A DNA stretch of 64,000 nt from Bacillota bacterium (GTDB lineage Bacteria > Bacillota > Clostridia > Monoglobales > Firm-18), in NCBI GenBank assembly GCA_022706765.1, contig JAKJBX010000008.1, forward strand, positions 1-64,000. The letters are read 5' to 3'. Below the pieces are notes generated by a model that saw only the letters and a list, made by a program, of their open reading frames with translations, made no database searches and was not told the DNA's origin. A program made the translations under genes and the position numbers. Of this stretch, positions 39,568 through 48,796 are shown piece after piece; position 1 is the stretch's first letter; every line of letters starts with the position of its first letter.

Positions 39568-40674
39568 TTGCGGCTGCTTTGGGGGTTTACCGTCTTTGTG
39601 GTTTTCGGGCTGGTGTGTGCGCCCGCCGAATGTCTTTCGGCGGCGGCGGCGGGGCTTGACCTTTGCGCAAGGGTGATCGTGCCGTCGCTTTTTCCGTTCT
39701 TTGTCTGCTCCGCAATCCTGACCCAAACGGGCGCTGCCGGGGTGCTGGGCAGGTGGTGCGCTTTCATCATGCGCCCGCTGTTCAACGTCCCGGGCAGCGG
39801 CGGCGTGGCGTTCGTGCTGGGGATCATGAGCGGCTATCCTGTCGGGGCAAAGCTCGGCGCCGACCTTTATGAGACCAACCAATGCACCCGTGCGGAGGCG
39901 CAGCGCATCGTATGCTTTTGCAACAATGCAGGTCCGCTGTTCATCATTGGCAGCGTCGGCGCAGGTATGCTGGGCAGCCGCACCCTCGGGCTGATGCTGT
40001 ATGCCATCCACGTTTTGAGCGCCGTATCCGTCGGCATCGTGATGCGGTTTTATAAAAAAGACGAGCGGATGACCGTAGGCTGTGCGGCTTACCGCCTTGC
40101 GGGTGCGCAGCAAACGACCGCCGGAGGCGTGCTCTCATCCGCTGTAACAAAGTCGGTCGAGCTGATTTTCTATGTCTGCGGCTTTATCGTGTTCTTTGGG
40201 GTGCTGACCGCCATTTTGACGCATTTCAAAATCATTGCCGCTATGCAGTCCCTGCTTTGCCTGCTCGGGATGACGCCCGAGGCGGCACGGGCGGCGTGCT
40301 TCGGGTTTTTGGAGGTGACGGGCGGCGCAGTACGGGCGGCGGTGCTGTCCTCCGAGCCGCTCAGGCTGGTGTTGCTGTCGGCGCTCCTCGGCTGGTCGGG
40401 CGTCAGCGTGATTTTGCAGGTATCCGGCATTTTACAGGTCAGCGGGCTGTCGCCGGCGGTGTTCATGCTCTCTAAGCTGTTGCAGGCGGGATTTGCGGCG
40501 TTTTACGCGCTGCTGTTTTCATTGCTGCCCGTCGGCTCCGCGGCGGTCTTTGCCGGCGGTAGGACGTCGGCAGCCGAGGCGTGGGTGTTTTCGCTGCTGC
40601 TTTTGGGCATAAGCGCCGCCGTCATTTTTTCGCTGTCGCTGTGCCGTCTGGTCTACATCAACCTGCGGCGGTAA
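39568..40674 (+). CDS. ylbJ: Sporulation integral membrane protein YlbJ
   Basis: YlbJ is a sporulation membrane protein with a nucleoside-recognition (Gate) domain and is required for late spore development. The 368-residue product has about eight membrane spans. Family segments include CARVIVPSLFPFFVCSAIL, LGIMSGYPVGAKLGADLYE and RIVCFCNNAGPLFIIGSVG. The start is TTG 39568, with GAGGTGA seven bases upstream; the open frame from 39511 covers the E element. The leader ATAGCATTGAGGTGAT is repeated before the gene at 40832. The stop codon abuts an M-type element. Confidence 0.9.
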   Translation: MRLLWGFTVFVVFGLVCAPAECLSAAAAGLDLCARVIVPSLFPFFVCSAILTQTGAAGVLGRWCAFIMRPLFNVPGSGGVAFVLGIMSGYPVGAKLGADLYETNQCTRAEAQRIVCFCNNAGPLFIIGSVGAGMLGSRTLGLMLYAIHVLSAVSVGIVMRFYKKDERMTVGCAAYRLAGAQQTTAGGVLSSAVTKSVELIFYVCGFIVFFGVLTAILTHFKIIAAMQSLLCLLGMTPEAARAACFGFLEVTGGAVRAAVLSSEPLRLVLLSALLGWSGVSVILQVSGILQVSGLSPAVFMLSKLLQAGFAAFYALLFSLLPVGSAAVFAGGRTSAAEAWVFSLLLLGISAAVIFSLSLCRLVYINLRR

Positions 40675-40675
40675 T

Positions 40676-40749
40676 TAGACCTGTCCGCTAACCCAGTGTG
40701 GCAGGAAAAGACCGATTTCGCCGCCGCAGTGGATTAGCGGACAGGTCTA
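40676..40749. mobile_element. M-type element, short copy 3 (74 bp)
   Basis: TAGACCTGTCCGCTAACCC (40676-40694) and GGATTAGCGGACAGGTCTA (40731-40749) are inverted ends around a 36-bp centre that keeps the GACCGATTT-CGCCGCCG part. The left arm and central stem found in longer copies are deleted. It lies two bases after the ylbJ stop codon. This is what an internally deleted MITE would look like. Confidence 0.82.
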
Positions 40750-40831
40750 TTATTAAATGTAATTAACAAATTAGACGTTTGTCTTGTGCCATCTGCCCTG
40801 ATGCGATACAATAGCATTGGGGTGATGTCTT

Positions 40832-42826
40832 TTGAAACAGCTGATTTTATGCCTCTTTATCATACTGCTTCCCCTCGGCGTCACGGCGGACGGCGGGGAG
40901 GCTGACCTTGTGCAAAAAATCACGGCGCAGCTCCCCGAGCTTGCCGGATACAACGTCTCGACGGTCGATACTGTCGGCGGGGACAAAATAGTCGTCTTTT
41001 CATCGCCTGCGGGCGGCAGTGCCGCCGTCACGGCAAAGCCGGACGGCGTCATCGTCTATTACTCCGAAATGCAGTCGTCAAAAACAGCGTCGGGGCGCCT
41101 GCCCAATGTGTCAAAGACACAGGCGGCGCAGACGGCGCTGGACTTTTTAAACCGCACGGCAGCCGATATTTCGGCGCAGCTGAACACGTCGGTCTTTACC
41201 AATACATACAGCTTTGCGGCGGACGGCTATAACCTGCGCTTTGTCCGTACGGTCAACGGCATCGCCTATAACAGCAACGCCGTCAGCCTGTTTATTGACG
41301 GCGCAAGCGGACGCGTCACCCGCTTTCAGCGAAACTGGGACGACGCTGTCGTTTTTGTGCCGACTGACGGCATCATCACGCAGCAGCAAGCGCAGTCGGC
41401 ATTTGAAAAGAACATCGGACTCGAGCTGCGTTACAGCCGGAAAATCTCGGGAGGCGAGGCGGTCATCTACCCCGTCTATGTGCCTGCCGGCACGAGCGCC
41501 ATTGACGCGCGGACCGGCGGCGCCGTCCTGCCGGCGCAGCGCACCGCCTTGTTTGAGAACGCCGATTCGTCGGTCTTTTCAGCCGGCGGTGCCTCGCAAA
41601 ACGCCGTATCCGCCGGCGTGATCTCCGAAAAGACGCTCATCAGCGCAAGTGAGGCGCAGGAATATGCCCGCAGCATCACAGAGCTCGGCATTGATGACGA
41701 GTTTTCCGCACAGCAGGTGCGCTATTATATGTCGGGCGGCGAGTATTTGGTCGCCATCAGCTATGAAAAGGAGGCGTTCACCGCCAGCGTGACGATGAAC
41801 GCAAAAACCCTGCAAATCGTCAGCTTTGACAACAGTGAGCGGGCTGCAAAAAAATCCGCATCGATTCTTAGCGGCTATGCCGCAAGGGCGGCGACCGAAA
41901 GCTACCTGCGCAGCCGCTTGGCAACCCTGATGTATCAGCTGGACACCCCCGTCATCACCGCTTCCGAAACGGAAGGCGGCACGGTAGGGGTGCTGTATGA
42001 GCGCATCGTCAACAAGATCTCCTACAAGGGCAACGGGATCCAGTTCATGCTCAATGCCGACGGCGAGATTTTCTCACTTTCCCTCACTTGGGATAACGTG
42101 TCGTTTGACGAAAACGCTCAGCTCATCGGTTTGAAAGCGGCGTATGTACAATTTTACACACAAATCGGGTTGGAGCTTGTTTATTCCCCCGCCGAGAACG
42201 GTACCTCCGTGCCGGTCTATATTGTCAGCCCCAAAAAGCCGGCGATCATCAGCGCCGAGAGCGGCAGAGTGCTGTCGTACGACGGTACGCCGCTGAGGGA
42301 AAACCGTTCGCTGAGGTACATCGGGCTTGCCGGACACTATGCCGAGCCGGCCGCCGTGGCGCTCGCCGACTGTGACATCTTTGTGTCGCAGGGGGATGTG
42401 CTTTTGGACGGCAGCATCCGCCAGCAGGATTTTATCGCCCTGATCGCTGCCATTTTGCCCGAGGGCACGGTAGCGCCCGACAAGGCGGGCGGTCTGACGG
42501 ACGACGACATCGAGATGATCTACGGCAGCTTTGTGACCAAGGGCATCATCGACCGCGGCGAGATCAACGAAACCGGTTTTGTCACCCGTCAGGACGCTGT
42601 CAAATACCTGATCCGCGCGGCGGGCTACGGCGGCGTAGCCGAGCTGGACGGCATTTTTCAGTCACACTTTTTGGATGCGGACCAGATTCCCAAGGCGCTC
42701 TATGGCTACGTTGCGCTTGCCCGTGCCCTGAAGCTGGTTTCGGGCAGCGACGGTTATTTTCATCCGAAACAAAGTCTCACGAACGCCGATGCGCTCGTGA
42801 TGGTCTATAACTATTTGAGGAGGTAG
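40832..42826 (+). CDS. Secreted YcdB/YcdC-repeat protein with SLH-like C terminus
   Basis: This 664-residue exported protein has a signal peptide (KQLILCLFIILLPLGVTA, about 2-19). It contains two PepSY-like YcdB/YcdC repeat regions (about 95-240 and 340-500). These show the recurring pattern of a helix, then NTYSFAADGYNLRFVRTVNG and IDGASGRVTRFQ. The last 160 residues look like one or two S-layer-homology modules (FVTRQDAVKYLIRAAGYGGV and ALKLVSGSDGYFHPKQSLTN), which would attach it to cell-wall polymers. The start is TTG 40832 with GGGGTGA upstream. The next gene begins four bases after its stop. Confidence 0.85.
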   Translation: MKQLILCLFIILLPLGVTADGGEADLVQKITAQLPELAGYNVSTVDTVGGDKIVVFSSPAGGSAAVTAKPDGVIVYYSEMQSSKTASGRLPNVSKTQAAQTALDFLNRTAADISAQLNTSVFTNTYSFAADGYNLRFVRTVNGIAYNSNAVSLFIDGASGRVTRFQRNWDDAVVFVPTDGIITQQQAQSAFEKNIGLELRYSRKISGGEAVIYPVYVPAGTSAIDARTGGAVLPAQRTALFENADSSVFSAGGASQNAVSAGVISEKTLISASEAQEYARSITELGIDDEFSAQQVRYYMSGGEYLVAISYEKEAFTASVTMNAKTLQIVSFDNSERAAKKSASILSGYAARAATESYLRSRLATLMYQLDTPVITASETEGGTVGVLYERIVNKISYKGNGIQFMLNADGEIFSLSLTWDNVSFDENAQLIGLKAAYVQFYTQIGLELVYSPAENGTSVPVYIVSPKKPAIISAESGRVLSYDGTPLRENRSLRYIGLAGHYAEPAAVALADCDIFVSQGDVLLDGSIRQQDFIALIAAILPEGTVAPDKAGGLTDDDIEMIYGSFVTKGIIDRGEINETGFVTRQDAVKYLIRAAGYGGVAELDGIFQSHFLDADQIPKALYGYVALARALKLVSGSDGYFHPKQSLTNADALVMVYNYLRR

Positions 42827-42829
42827 ACG

Positions 42830-44077
42830 GTGAGGGCTTACGAGATCGTGAAAAACAGGTTCATTGCGCCGTTTGAGAAAAAAAGTCTCGGGAACGTGGG
42901 CGTCGAGCTGGAATTCCCGCTGCTGAATATGGCAAAAGCCCCTGTCGGCAAAGACGTCGCCGTGGGGCTTTTGGATTATTTCTGCGAAAACGGCTTTGCC
43001 ACCGAGGAAACCGATCTCGGCGGCGGCAACGCCTTTATCATCAACGCCGACGGCGACACGCTGTCGTTTGACAACTCCTACAACAACTTTGAGTTCGCCA
43101 TGCGATACGGCGGCGACCTTTGCGCCATTGCGCACCGGTTCTACCGCCTGCACGCCATGGCGGCGGCATACCTCGGGCGGCACAACTACCTGCTTGCAGG
43201 CATGGGGACGAACCCTTTCAAGCCGTACATCGATCAGGCGCATGTCGACTACCCCATCTATAATTTTGTCGACGGCTTTTTGCACGCCTTTCCCGCGCGG
43301 CACGCTTTTCCCGACTTTCCCGCCTATCTGTCGTCGGTGCAGACGCACCTTGACATCCCGCTGGACGATCTGCCCTTTGCGGCAAGCCTGTTCGCACGGC
43401 TCGACTTTGTGCGGGCGGCGCTCTTTTCCAACTCGCCGTCGTGGGACGGGGACGGCACGCTGTGCTACCGTGATTTCCTGTGGGAGGGCAGCGCATTCCC
43501 TAACACAGGCAAGGTCGATGCGGTCTTTGGCGGCGTTGACGACATCATCGGCAGCTTTTTGGAACGCAAGATGTTTTGCCGTATGCGGGGCGGCAAATAT
43601 GAAGCCTTTACACCCGTTTTGCTGCGGGATTATTTTGACGGCGAAAACGCCGGGGATATTGCGTACTTCCTGTCCTTCCGAAACATTGAGATCACCGCAA
43701 GGGGGACGCTTGAAGTCCGCAGCGACTGCGCGCAGCCCATTGCCGAGGCGTTTGCGCCGCCCGCTTTTTCGCTGGGGATCGCACATAATATGCGGGCGGC
43801 GCAGGCTGTTTTGGACAGCTATGCCCTAAGCGAGCCGACAAGCGTGCTGCGTGACGCTGTGGTCGGCGGGAAACTGACCCTGCCAAAGGGATTGGCGCTG
43901 TCCCTGGTCGAGACGGCGGCGCAAGGGCTTGCCAAAAGAGGCTTGGGCGAGGAGCGGCTATTAAATCCCCTTTACGGCAGGGCTGAAAAAAGCGTCTGCC
44001 CGGCAGGGCTGACGCTTATGAGACTGCAAAAAGGTGAAACACTCGACAGCATTATCAGGGATTACACGCAATGCTGA
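42830..44077 (+). CDS. Glutamate-cysteine-ligase-like enzyme
   Basis: The 415-residue cytoplasmic product resembles the glutamine-synthetase-fold carboxylate-amine ligases of the glutamate-cysteine ligase superfamily. GVELEFPLL (about 24-32) is the N-terminal acidic ATP/metal motif, and SFRNIEITARGTLEVRSDCAQ carries the conserved arginine and glutamate residues near the C-terminal part. It could make a gamma-glutamyl peptide, but the true substrate is not known, and no gshB is nearby. The start is GTG 42830, seven bases after GAGGAGG. It is probably co-transcribed with the surface protein. Its end overlaps the convergent deacetylase gene by 23 bp. Confidence 0.72.
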   Translation: MRAYEIVKNRFIAPFEKKSLGNVGVELEFPLLNMAKAPVGKDVAVGLLDYFCENGFATEETDLGGGNAFIINADGDTLSFDNSYNNFEFAMRYGGDLCAIAHRFYRLHAMAAAYLGRHNYLLAGMGTNPFKPYIDQAHVDYPIYNFVDGFLHAFPARHAFPDFPAYLSSVQTHLDIPLDDLPFAASLFARLDFVRAALFSNSPSWDGDGTLCYRDFLWEGSAFPNTGKVDAVFGGVDDIIGSFLERKMFCRMRGGKYEAFTPVLLRDYFDGENAGDIAYFLSFRNIEITARGTLEVRSDCAQPIAEAFAPPAFSLGIAHNMRAAQAVLDSYALSEPTSVLRDAVVGGKLTLPKGLALSLVETAAQGLAKRGLGEERLLNPLYGRAEKSVCPAGLTLMRLQKGETLDSIIRDYTQC

Positions 44078-44831
44078 GGATTTGGAGCAGCTTATCCGGC
44101 GGCACATTGCCCAGGACCGTGATGCGCCGCATCATTTCAGCGTTGGCGGCTTTGTCGTTCGCGCCCTCGGTCAGCTTGTTTTGGAGCTTATAGCCCGACC
44201 AGCGTACAAGGTCTGTGCTGAGCTGGTTAACGTGCCCGTACGGATAGGCGAACACGTCGCACGTCTTGTTCAAATGGGTTTCGATGAGATACTTGGAAAG
44301 GCGCGCTTCAACGGCGATTTGACCCGCGTCGAGTGTCGGCATCGAGGCGTGGGTATGCGAGTGCGATTGGATGTCGATCACGCCGCTTTGCTCCATCTCC
44401 CGCGCCTGCTCCCACGAAAAATGCGGATAGTCCGTATCCGTCATCCCCATCATGGACGTGATAACAAAGATGGTCGCCTTCATCCCCATGTTCTTTAATA
44501 TCGGGTAGGCGATCTCGTAGTTGCTGATGTAGCCGTCGTCAAAGGTGATGATGACCGGCTTTTCCGGCAGCGGCGTATCCTCCGTGACATAGGCGTAATA
44601 GTCCTGATAGGTGATGGCGGTATAGCCCGCATCCCTGAGCGCCTGCATGTGCGCACGAAAGACGTCCGTCGCAATGTGTACGCCCGGGCTAAGACTGCCG
44701 AGGCGCTCTGTGATGTTGTGGTACAAAATCACGGGGACCTTGACGCTGTTGTCCGCCGGCGCCGCATAGATGCTTGCACACAATAGCATGACCGGCAGAA
44801 TAAGCGCCGCTATTTTTTTTCGCATAAACAT
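44055..44831 (-). CDS. Secreted polysaccharide deacetylase
   Basis: The 258-residue product has a signal peptide (KKIAALILPVMLLCASIYAA, about 5-24) and a NodB-homology domain. The catalytic features are VPVILYHNI, IITFDDGYISNY with the metal-binding Asp pair (about 94-105), SHSHTHASM with the two histidines (about 156-164), and FAYPYGH. It would remove N-acetyl groups from a cell-surface polymer, either peptidoglycan or another glycan. It lies just downstream of rho in the same orientation and converges on the ligase-like gene. Confidence 0.92.
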   Translation of the reverse strand: MFMRKKIAALILPVMLLCASIYAAPADNSVKVPVILYHNITERLGSLSPGVHIATDVFRAHMQALRDAGYTAITYQDYYAYVTEDTPLPEKPVIITFDDGYISNYEIAYPILKNMGMKATIFVITSMMGMTDTDYPHFSWEQAREMEQSGVIDIQSHSHTHASMPTLDAGQIAVEARLSKYLIETHLNKTCDVFAYPYGHVNQLSTDLVRWSGYKLQNKLTEGANDKAANAEMMRRITVLGNVPPDKLLQILSIACNP

Positions 44832-44849
44832 CCTTCTCCGTTTCGCTCT

Positions 44850-46190
44850 TTATCTTCCGAAAATGTTATTTAAGGTTTCGACAAAGTCGGCGTTGGTCTT
44901 GGTGGCGACCAGGCGGCCGATCAGCGTTTCGGTGACCTCGCTGACGGGCTGGTTGCTGAGCGCCTTGCGGATGCCCCACACCGATTCCAGCTCCTTTTGC
45001 GACAGCAGCAGCTCCTCCTTGCGGGTGCCGGACTTGTTGATGTCGAGGGCGGGAAAGATGCGCTTTTCCTGCAACTTACGGTCGAGGTGCACCTCCATGT
45101 TGCCCGTACCCTTGAATTCCTCAAAGATCACATCGTCCATACGGCTGCCGGTTTCAATCAGCGCCGTGGCAAGAATGGTGAGGCTGCCGCCGTTTTCGAT
45201 GTTGCGCGCCGCACCAAAAAACTTTTTCGGCTTGTGCAGCGCACCCGGGTCGATGCCGCCCGACAGCGTCCTGCCCGTCGGCGTGATCGTCAGGTTATAC
45301 GCCCTTGCCAGCCTTGTGATACTGTCGAGCAGGATGACCACGTCCTTTTTATGCTCGACCAGCCGCATGGCACGCTCTAATACCATCTCCGCCACGCGGA
45401 TGTGGTGGAGCGGCTCCTCGTCAAAGGTCGAGTAGATGACCTCGCCCTTGATGCTGCGTTTCATATCCGTCACCTCCTCGGGACGCTCATCAATCAAAAG
45501 AACGATGAGCTCCACGTCGGGGTGGTTATTCTCGATGCTGTTCGCCACCTGTTTTAAGATGGTCGTCTTGCCCGCTTTCGGCGGCGAAACGATGATACCC
45601 CTCTGCCCCTTGCCAATCGGCGCGATCAGGTCGATCAGCCGCATGGCGTAGTTGGTCTGGCGCATTTCCAGGTGCAGGCGTTCGTTGGGGTAGATCGGGG
45701 TCAGATGCTCGAACGCCGTCCGGCGCATGGCAAAATCGGGCTTGTCGCCGTTGACCGTGGTCACAAAAAGCAGCGCCTTGAAACGCTCGTTTTCCCGCTG
45801 GAGCCTGGCAATGCCGTGGATGCCGTCGCCCGTTTTTAAGCGAAAACGCCGGATAAGCGTGGGCGACACATAGACGTCGCCTACGCCCGACAGGTAGTTT
45901 TCACACCGCAAAAAGCCAAAGCCGTCGTCGCACACGTCGAGGATGCCCGACACCTCTACGGTATCTGTGCGCACACGCTCGGCACGGACCTCTTTGTCCT
46001 CCGCCGTGTCCGTTTCGGGAGCGGCGGTCACTTCGACCGCCGCCTCTGTTTCGGGAACGTCTTCTTCCGACTCCGCCAGCACGGCGATCAAGTCTTCTTT
46101 TCTATATTTGGTAGCATTTTTAATGCCCTTTTCCTTTGCTATTATCCTAAGCTCCCAGAGTGATTTTTCTTTAAGCGCTTCGGTTGACAA
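44850..46190 (-). CDS. rho: Transcription termination factor Rho
   Basis: Rho is the hexameric RNA helicase that ends transcription of untranslated RNA. The 446-residue product has the N-terminal SAP-like helix bundle (LWELRIIAKEKGIKNATKYRKE), an acidic insert (about 44-70), and the cold-shock-like RNA-binding domain with GFGFLR. The RecA-type ATPase shows SPPKAGKTT (Walker A), VIVLLIDERPEEVTDM-type Walker B, and ALIETGSRMDDVIFEEFKGT. The start is TTG 46190 with GGGAGG seven bases upstream. An M-type element lies between it and ilvD. Confidence 0.97.
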   Translation of the reverse strand: MSTEALKEKSLWELRIIAKEKGIKNATKYRKEDLIAVLAESEEDVPETEAAVEVTAAPETDTAEDKEVRAERVRTDTVEVSGILDVCDDGFGFLRCENYLSGVGDVYVSPTLIRRFRLKTGDGIHGIARLQRENERFKALLFVTTVNGDKPDFAMRRTAFEHLTPIYPNERLHLEMRQTNYAMRLIDLIAPIGKGQRGIIVSPPKAGKTTILKQVANSIENNHPDVELIVLLIDERPEEVTDMKRSIKGEVIYSTFDEEPLHHIRVAEMVLERAMRLVEHKKDVVILLDSITRLARAYNLTITPTGRTLSGGIDPGALHKPKKFFGAARNIENGGSLTILATALIETGSRMDDVIFEEFKGTGNMEVHLDRKLQEKRIFPALDINKSGTRKEELLLSQKELESVWGIRKALSNQPVSEVTETLIGRLVATKTNADFVETLNNIFGR

Positions 46191-46214
46191 TGCATTACCT
46201 CCCCTACTGTTCTA

Positions 46215-46382
46215 TTGAAGCTGTCCACTAATCGAGGCAAGAGCGGATAACTGAGGCTTTTTTCTGTCGGGTGGTGGCGGGCAAGTTCTGCCAATACTGG
46301 GTGTATTGGCAGGTTTTGACCGTGCCGTCCGACTGGAAAATGACCGGTTTTGCCGCCGTGCATGGGTTAGCGGACAGGTCTA
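46215..46382. mobile_element. M-type MITE-like element, copy 4
   Basis: The right end GGTTAGCGGACAGGTCTA (46365-46382) is intact, while the left end is degenerate (TGAAGCTGTCCACTAATC). The centre is a clean hairpin, CTGCCAATAC-TGG-GTGTATTGGCAG. The terminal CTA supplies, on the minus strand, the TAG stop codon of ilvD. About 168 bp, non-coding, between rho and ilvD. Confidence 0.8.
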
Positions 46383-48041
46383 TTTCAAAACCGCTCCCTG
46401 CGCCGCCGACGATACCATTCTGGCGTAGCGTGACAGGTAGCCCGTTTTGATGTCAGGCTCTTTGGGCGTCCAATTTTTGCGCCGTGCTTCAAACTCCTCG
46501 TCCGTGATCCTGGCGCTGAGCCTGCCGCTCGGGATGTCGATTTCAATAACATCGCCGTCTTTGAGCAGGGCGATGTTACCGCCCACTGCCGCTTCGGGCG
46601 AGATGTGACCAATCGCCGCACCCCTCGTTGCGCCCGAAAACCTGCCGTCCGTCAGCAGCGACACCGAGGAGTCCAGCCCCATGCCGCAGATCGCTGAGGT
46701 GGGGGACAGCATTTCACGCATACCGGGACCGCCTTTGGGTCCTTCATAGCGGATGACCACACAGTCGCCGCTTTTGATCTTGCCGCCGTAGATGGCGCTG
46801 ATCGCCTCGTCCTCGCTGTCGAACACCTTTGCGGTGCAGGTGCGCACCAGCATGTCGGGATGGACGGCGCTGCGCTTGACCACGCCGCCGTCGGGGCAGA
46901 TATTGCCCCGCAATACCGCTATGCCGCCGGTCTTTGAATACGGCTCACCGACCGGACGGATGATATTGTGGTCTTTGACCTTGGCGTCCTTGATGCACTC
47001 GCCGATGGTTTCGCCCGTGACCGTCAGGCAGTCAGTGATGAGCAGGTCCTGCTTGGAAAGCTCGTTCATCACCGCATACACGCCGCCTGCGTTATAGAGG
47101 TCCTGTATGTGGTACGGTCCTGCGGGCGCAAGTTTGCACAGGTTGGGGGTTTTTGCCGAGATGTCGTTGGCGATATTGAGGTCGATCGCCACTCCCGCCT
47201 CATAGGCGATGGCGGGCAGGTGCAGCATCGAATTGGTCGAACAGCCCAGCGCCATGTCCACCGTGAGGGCGTTGATGAAAGCGTCATGGGTCATAATGTC
47301 CCGGGGGCGTATGTTCTTTTCCACCAAATTCATGACCTTTATGCCTGCCGTCTTGGCAAGGCGTATCCTTTCGGCGTATACCGCCGGAATGGTGCCGTTG
47401 CCGCCAAGCCCCATGCCGACGACCTCGGTTAAACAGTTCATCGAATTTGCCGTGAACATGCCGCTGCACGAACCGCAGGTCGGACACGCCGAGTTCTCAA
47501 TGCTTTTGACGTCCTCTGCGCTCATGCTGCCCGCCATATAGCTGCCTACTGCCTCAAAGGTGGTGTTGAGATCCAAAAATCTGCCGCTCATATCCGGCAC
47601 CGACAGCATAGCGCCGCCGCTGACCACGATCGACGGGATGTTCACCCTCGCCGCCGCCATCAGCATGGCGGGCACAATCTTGTCACAGTTGGGGATCAGC
47701 ACAAGCCCGTCAAAGGCGTGCGCTGCCGCCATCGCCTCGATGCTGTCGCAAATCAGCTCCCGGCTTGCCAGCGAATATTTCATCCCCTTATGTCCCATGG
47801 CAATACCGTCACATATCCCAATGGCGGGGAATTCAAGCGGCGTGCCGCCCGCCATGCGTACCCCTGAACATACCGCAGCCGCCACGGAATTCAAATGGAT
47901 ATGTCCGGGGACAATGTCGTTCTTGCTGTTCACCACGCCGATCAGCGGACGGCTGATCTCCTCGTCCGTCAGCCCCGACGCTTTCAAAAGCGCACGGTGC
48001 GGCGTTCTTTCAATCCCTTTTTTGACTGAATCGCTTATCAT
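46380..48041 (-). CDS. ilvD: Dihydroxy-acid dehydratase
   Basis: IlvD is the iron-sulphur dehydratase that makes the 2-keto acid precursors of valine, isoleucine and leucine. The 553-residue product has the cluster cysteines in [13 protein letters not shown] and [32 protein letters not shown] and the C-terminal [21 protein letters not shown] (shown as its core [10 protein letters not shown]) are also present. The length matches the family. Its TAG stop codon is contributed by the end of an M-type element, which suggests that insertion reset the exact C terminus (ending GAVLK). No other ilv genes are in the window. Confidence 0.96.
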   Translation of the reverse strand: MISDSVKKGIERTPHRALLKASGLTDEEISRPLIGVVNSKNDIVPGHIHLNSVAAAVCSGVRMAGGTPLEFPAIGICDGIAMGHKGMKYSLASRELICDSIEAMAAAHAFDGLVLIPNCDKIVPAMLMAAARVNIPSIVVSGGAMLSVPDMSGRFLDLNTTFEAVGSYMAGSMSAEDVKSIENSACPTCGSCSGMFTANSMNCLTEVVGMGLGGNGTIPAVYAERIRLAKTAGIKVMNLVEKNIRPRDIMTHDAFINALTVDMALGCSTNSMLHLPAIAYEAGVAIDLNIANDISAKTPNLCKLAPAGPYHIQDLYNAGGVYAVMNELSKQDLLITDCLTVTGETIGECIKDAKVKDHNIIRPVGEPYSKTGGIAVLRGNICPDGGVVKRSAVHPDMLVRTCTAKVFDSEDEAISAIYGGKIKSGDCVVIRYEGPKGGPGMREMLSPTSAICGMGLDSSVSLLTDGRFSGATRGAAIGHISPEAAVGGNIALLKDGDVIEIDIPSGRLSARITDEEFEARRKNWTPKEPDIKTGYLSRYARMVSSAAQGAVLK

Positions 48042-48053
48042 TGGTCAGCACTC

Positions 48054-48647
48054 CTATCCGAATATTAATTTTAACAGCAGATTATTGTTATACATCATGA
48101 TCGCATATTTTGAATCGCTGATAAAGGCATACAGCTTGTCGTTCATAAACACCGCCGTCACCGCCAGTATCAGGTAGACCACAAAAATACCGTTGACAAA
48201 GCCCATAGCCAGTCCGCCCACCTTGTTGAACAGCCGGATGACCGGCAGCTTCGCCACTGTGTCGAGCATACCGACCACAAGCTTTAACCCGATGCTGACG
48301 ATAATCATGATCAGCAAAAAGCAGATGATGCCCATGACAATGTTGGTCATTGCGTCCGCAAGGCTTTGGGAGGCGGCGTTCACCCCCTGTTGCAGCGGGT
48401 CCTGCAAAACCGGCGGCAGATTGATGCCGCCCGTCTTTGCCGCAAGTCTCGGGGCGATGAATTTGTCGCGGATGACCGCCCGAAGCGCAGAGTCCGCCAG
48501 CAGCTTGGACAGATACGGATACAGCAGCATAGCGCAGCCGATGGAAATGATGTAATGCCCGAACCGGAAAACCGCTCTGACAAACCCTGTCTTGAAGCCT
48601 ATGTATGCCGCAAACACAAGAATCACCAGCACAAAGATGTCTGACAT
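48054..48647 (-). CDS. cvpA: CvpA family membrane protein
   Basis: CvpA-like proteins are four-span membrane proteins of unclear function. They were named for colicin V production and are linked in some bacteria to envelope homeostasis. The 197-residue product has the N-terminal DIFVLVILVFAAYIGFKTGF segment with the family GFKTGF motif. It has a central extracellular loop and two further spans (MGIICFLLIMIIVSIGLKLV and VNGIFVVYLILAVTAVF) joined by LFNKVGGLAMG. I start at ATG 48647 behind AGAGGTG. It lies 12 bp upstream of ilvD, so the two may be co-transcribed. Confidence 0.85.
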   Translation of the reverse strand: MSDIFVLVILVFAAYIGFKTGFVRAVFRFGHYIISIGCAMLLYPYLSKLLADSALRAVIRDKFIAPRLAAKTGGINLPPVLQDPLQQGVNAASQSLADAMTNIVMGIICFLLIMIIVSIGLKLVVGMLDTVAKLPVIRLFNKVGGLAMGFVNGIFVVYLILAVTAVFMNDKLYAFISDSKYAIMMYNNNLLLKLIFG

Positions 48648-48676
48648 GTACACGCACCTCTTTCACTGTTATTATT

Positions 48677-48794
48677 AGGAAATTACGCAAGAGCAGCATA
48701 ATTTCCACGCTGCGGCGGGAATAAATCCCGCCTGGCGCTTACACTCACGCGGTGAGCGGATGCACTCGGGCGCTTATACGCTTCCTGAGTGCTT
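48677..48794. repeat. F-type hairpin cluster between cvpA and the DUF5711-like gene
   Basis: AGGAAATTACGCAAGA is followed by GGCGGGA (48714-48720)/TCCCGCC (48726-48732), then CTCAC/GTGAG (48744-48756). A third hairpin, GCACTC/GAGTGC (48762-48767/48787-48792), leads into TTTTTTAT on the plus strand. The series resembles the repeats at 63736-63890. No gene is present. Confidence 0.65.
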
Positions 48795-48796
48795 TT

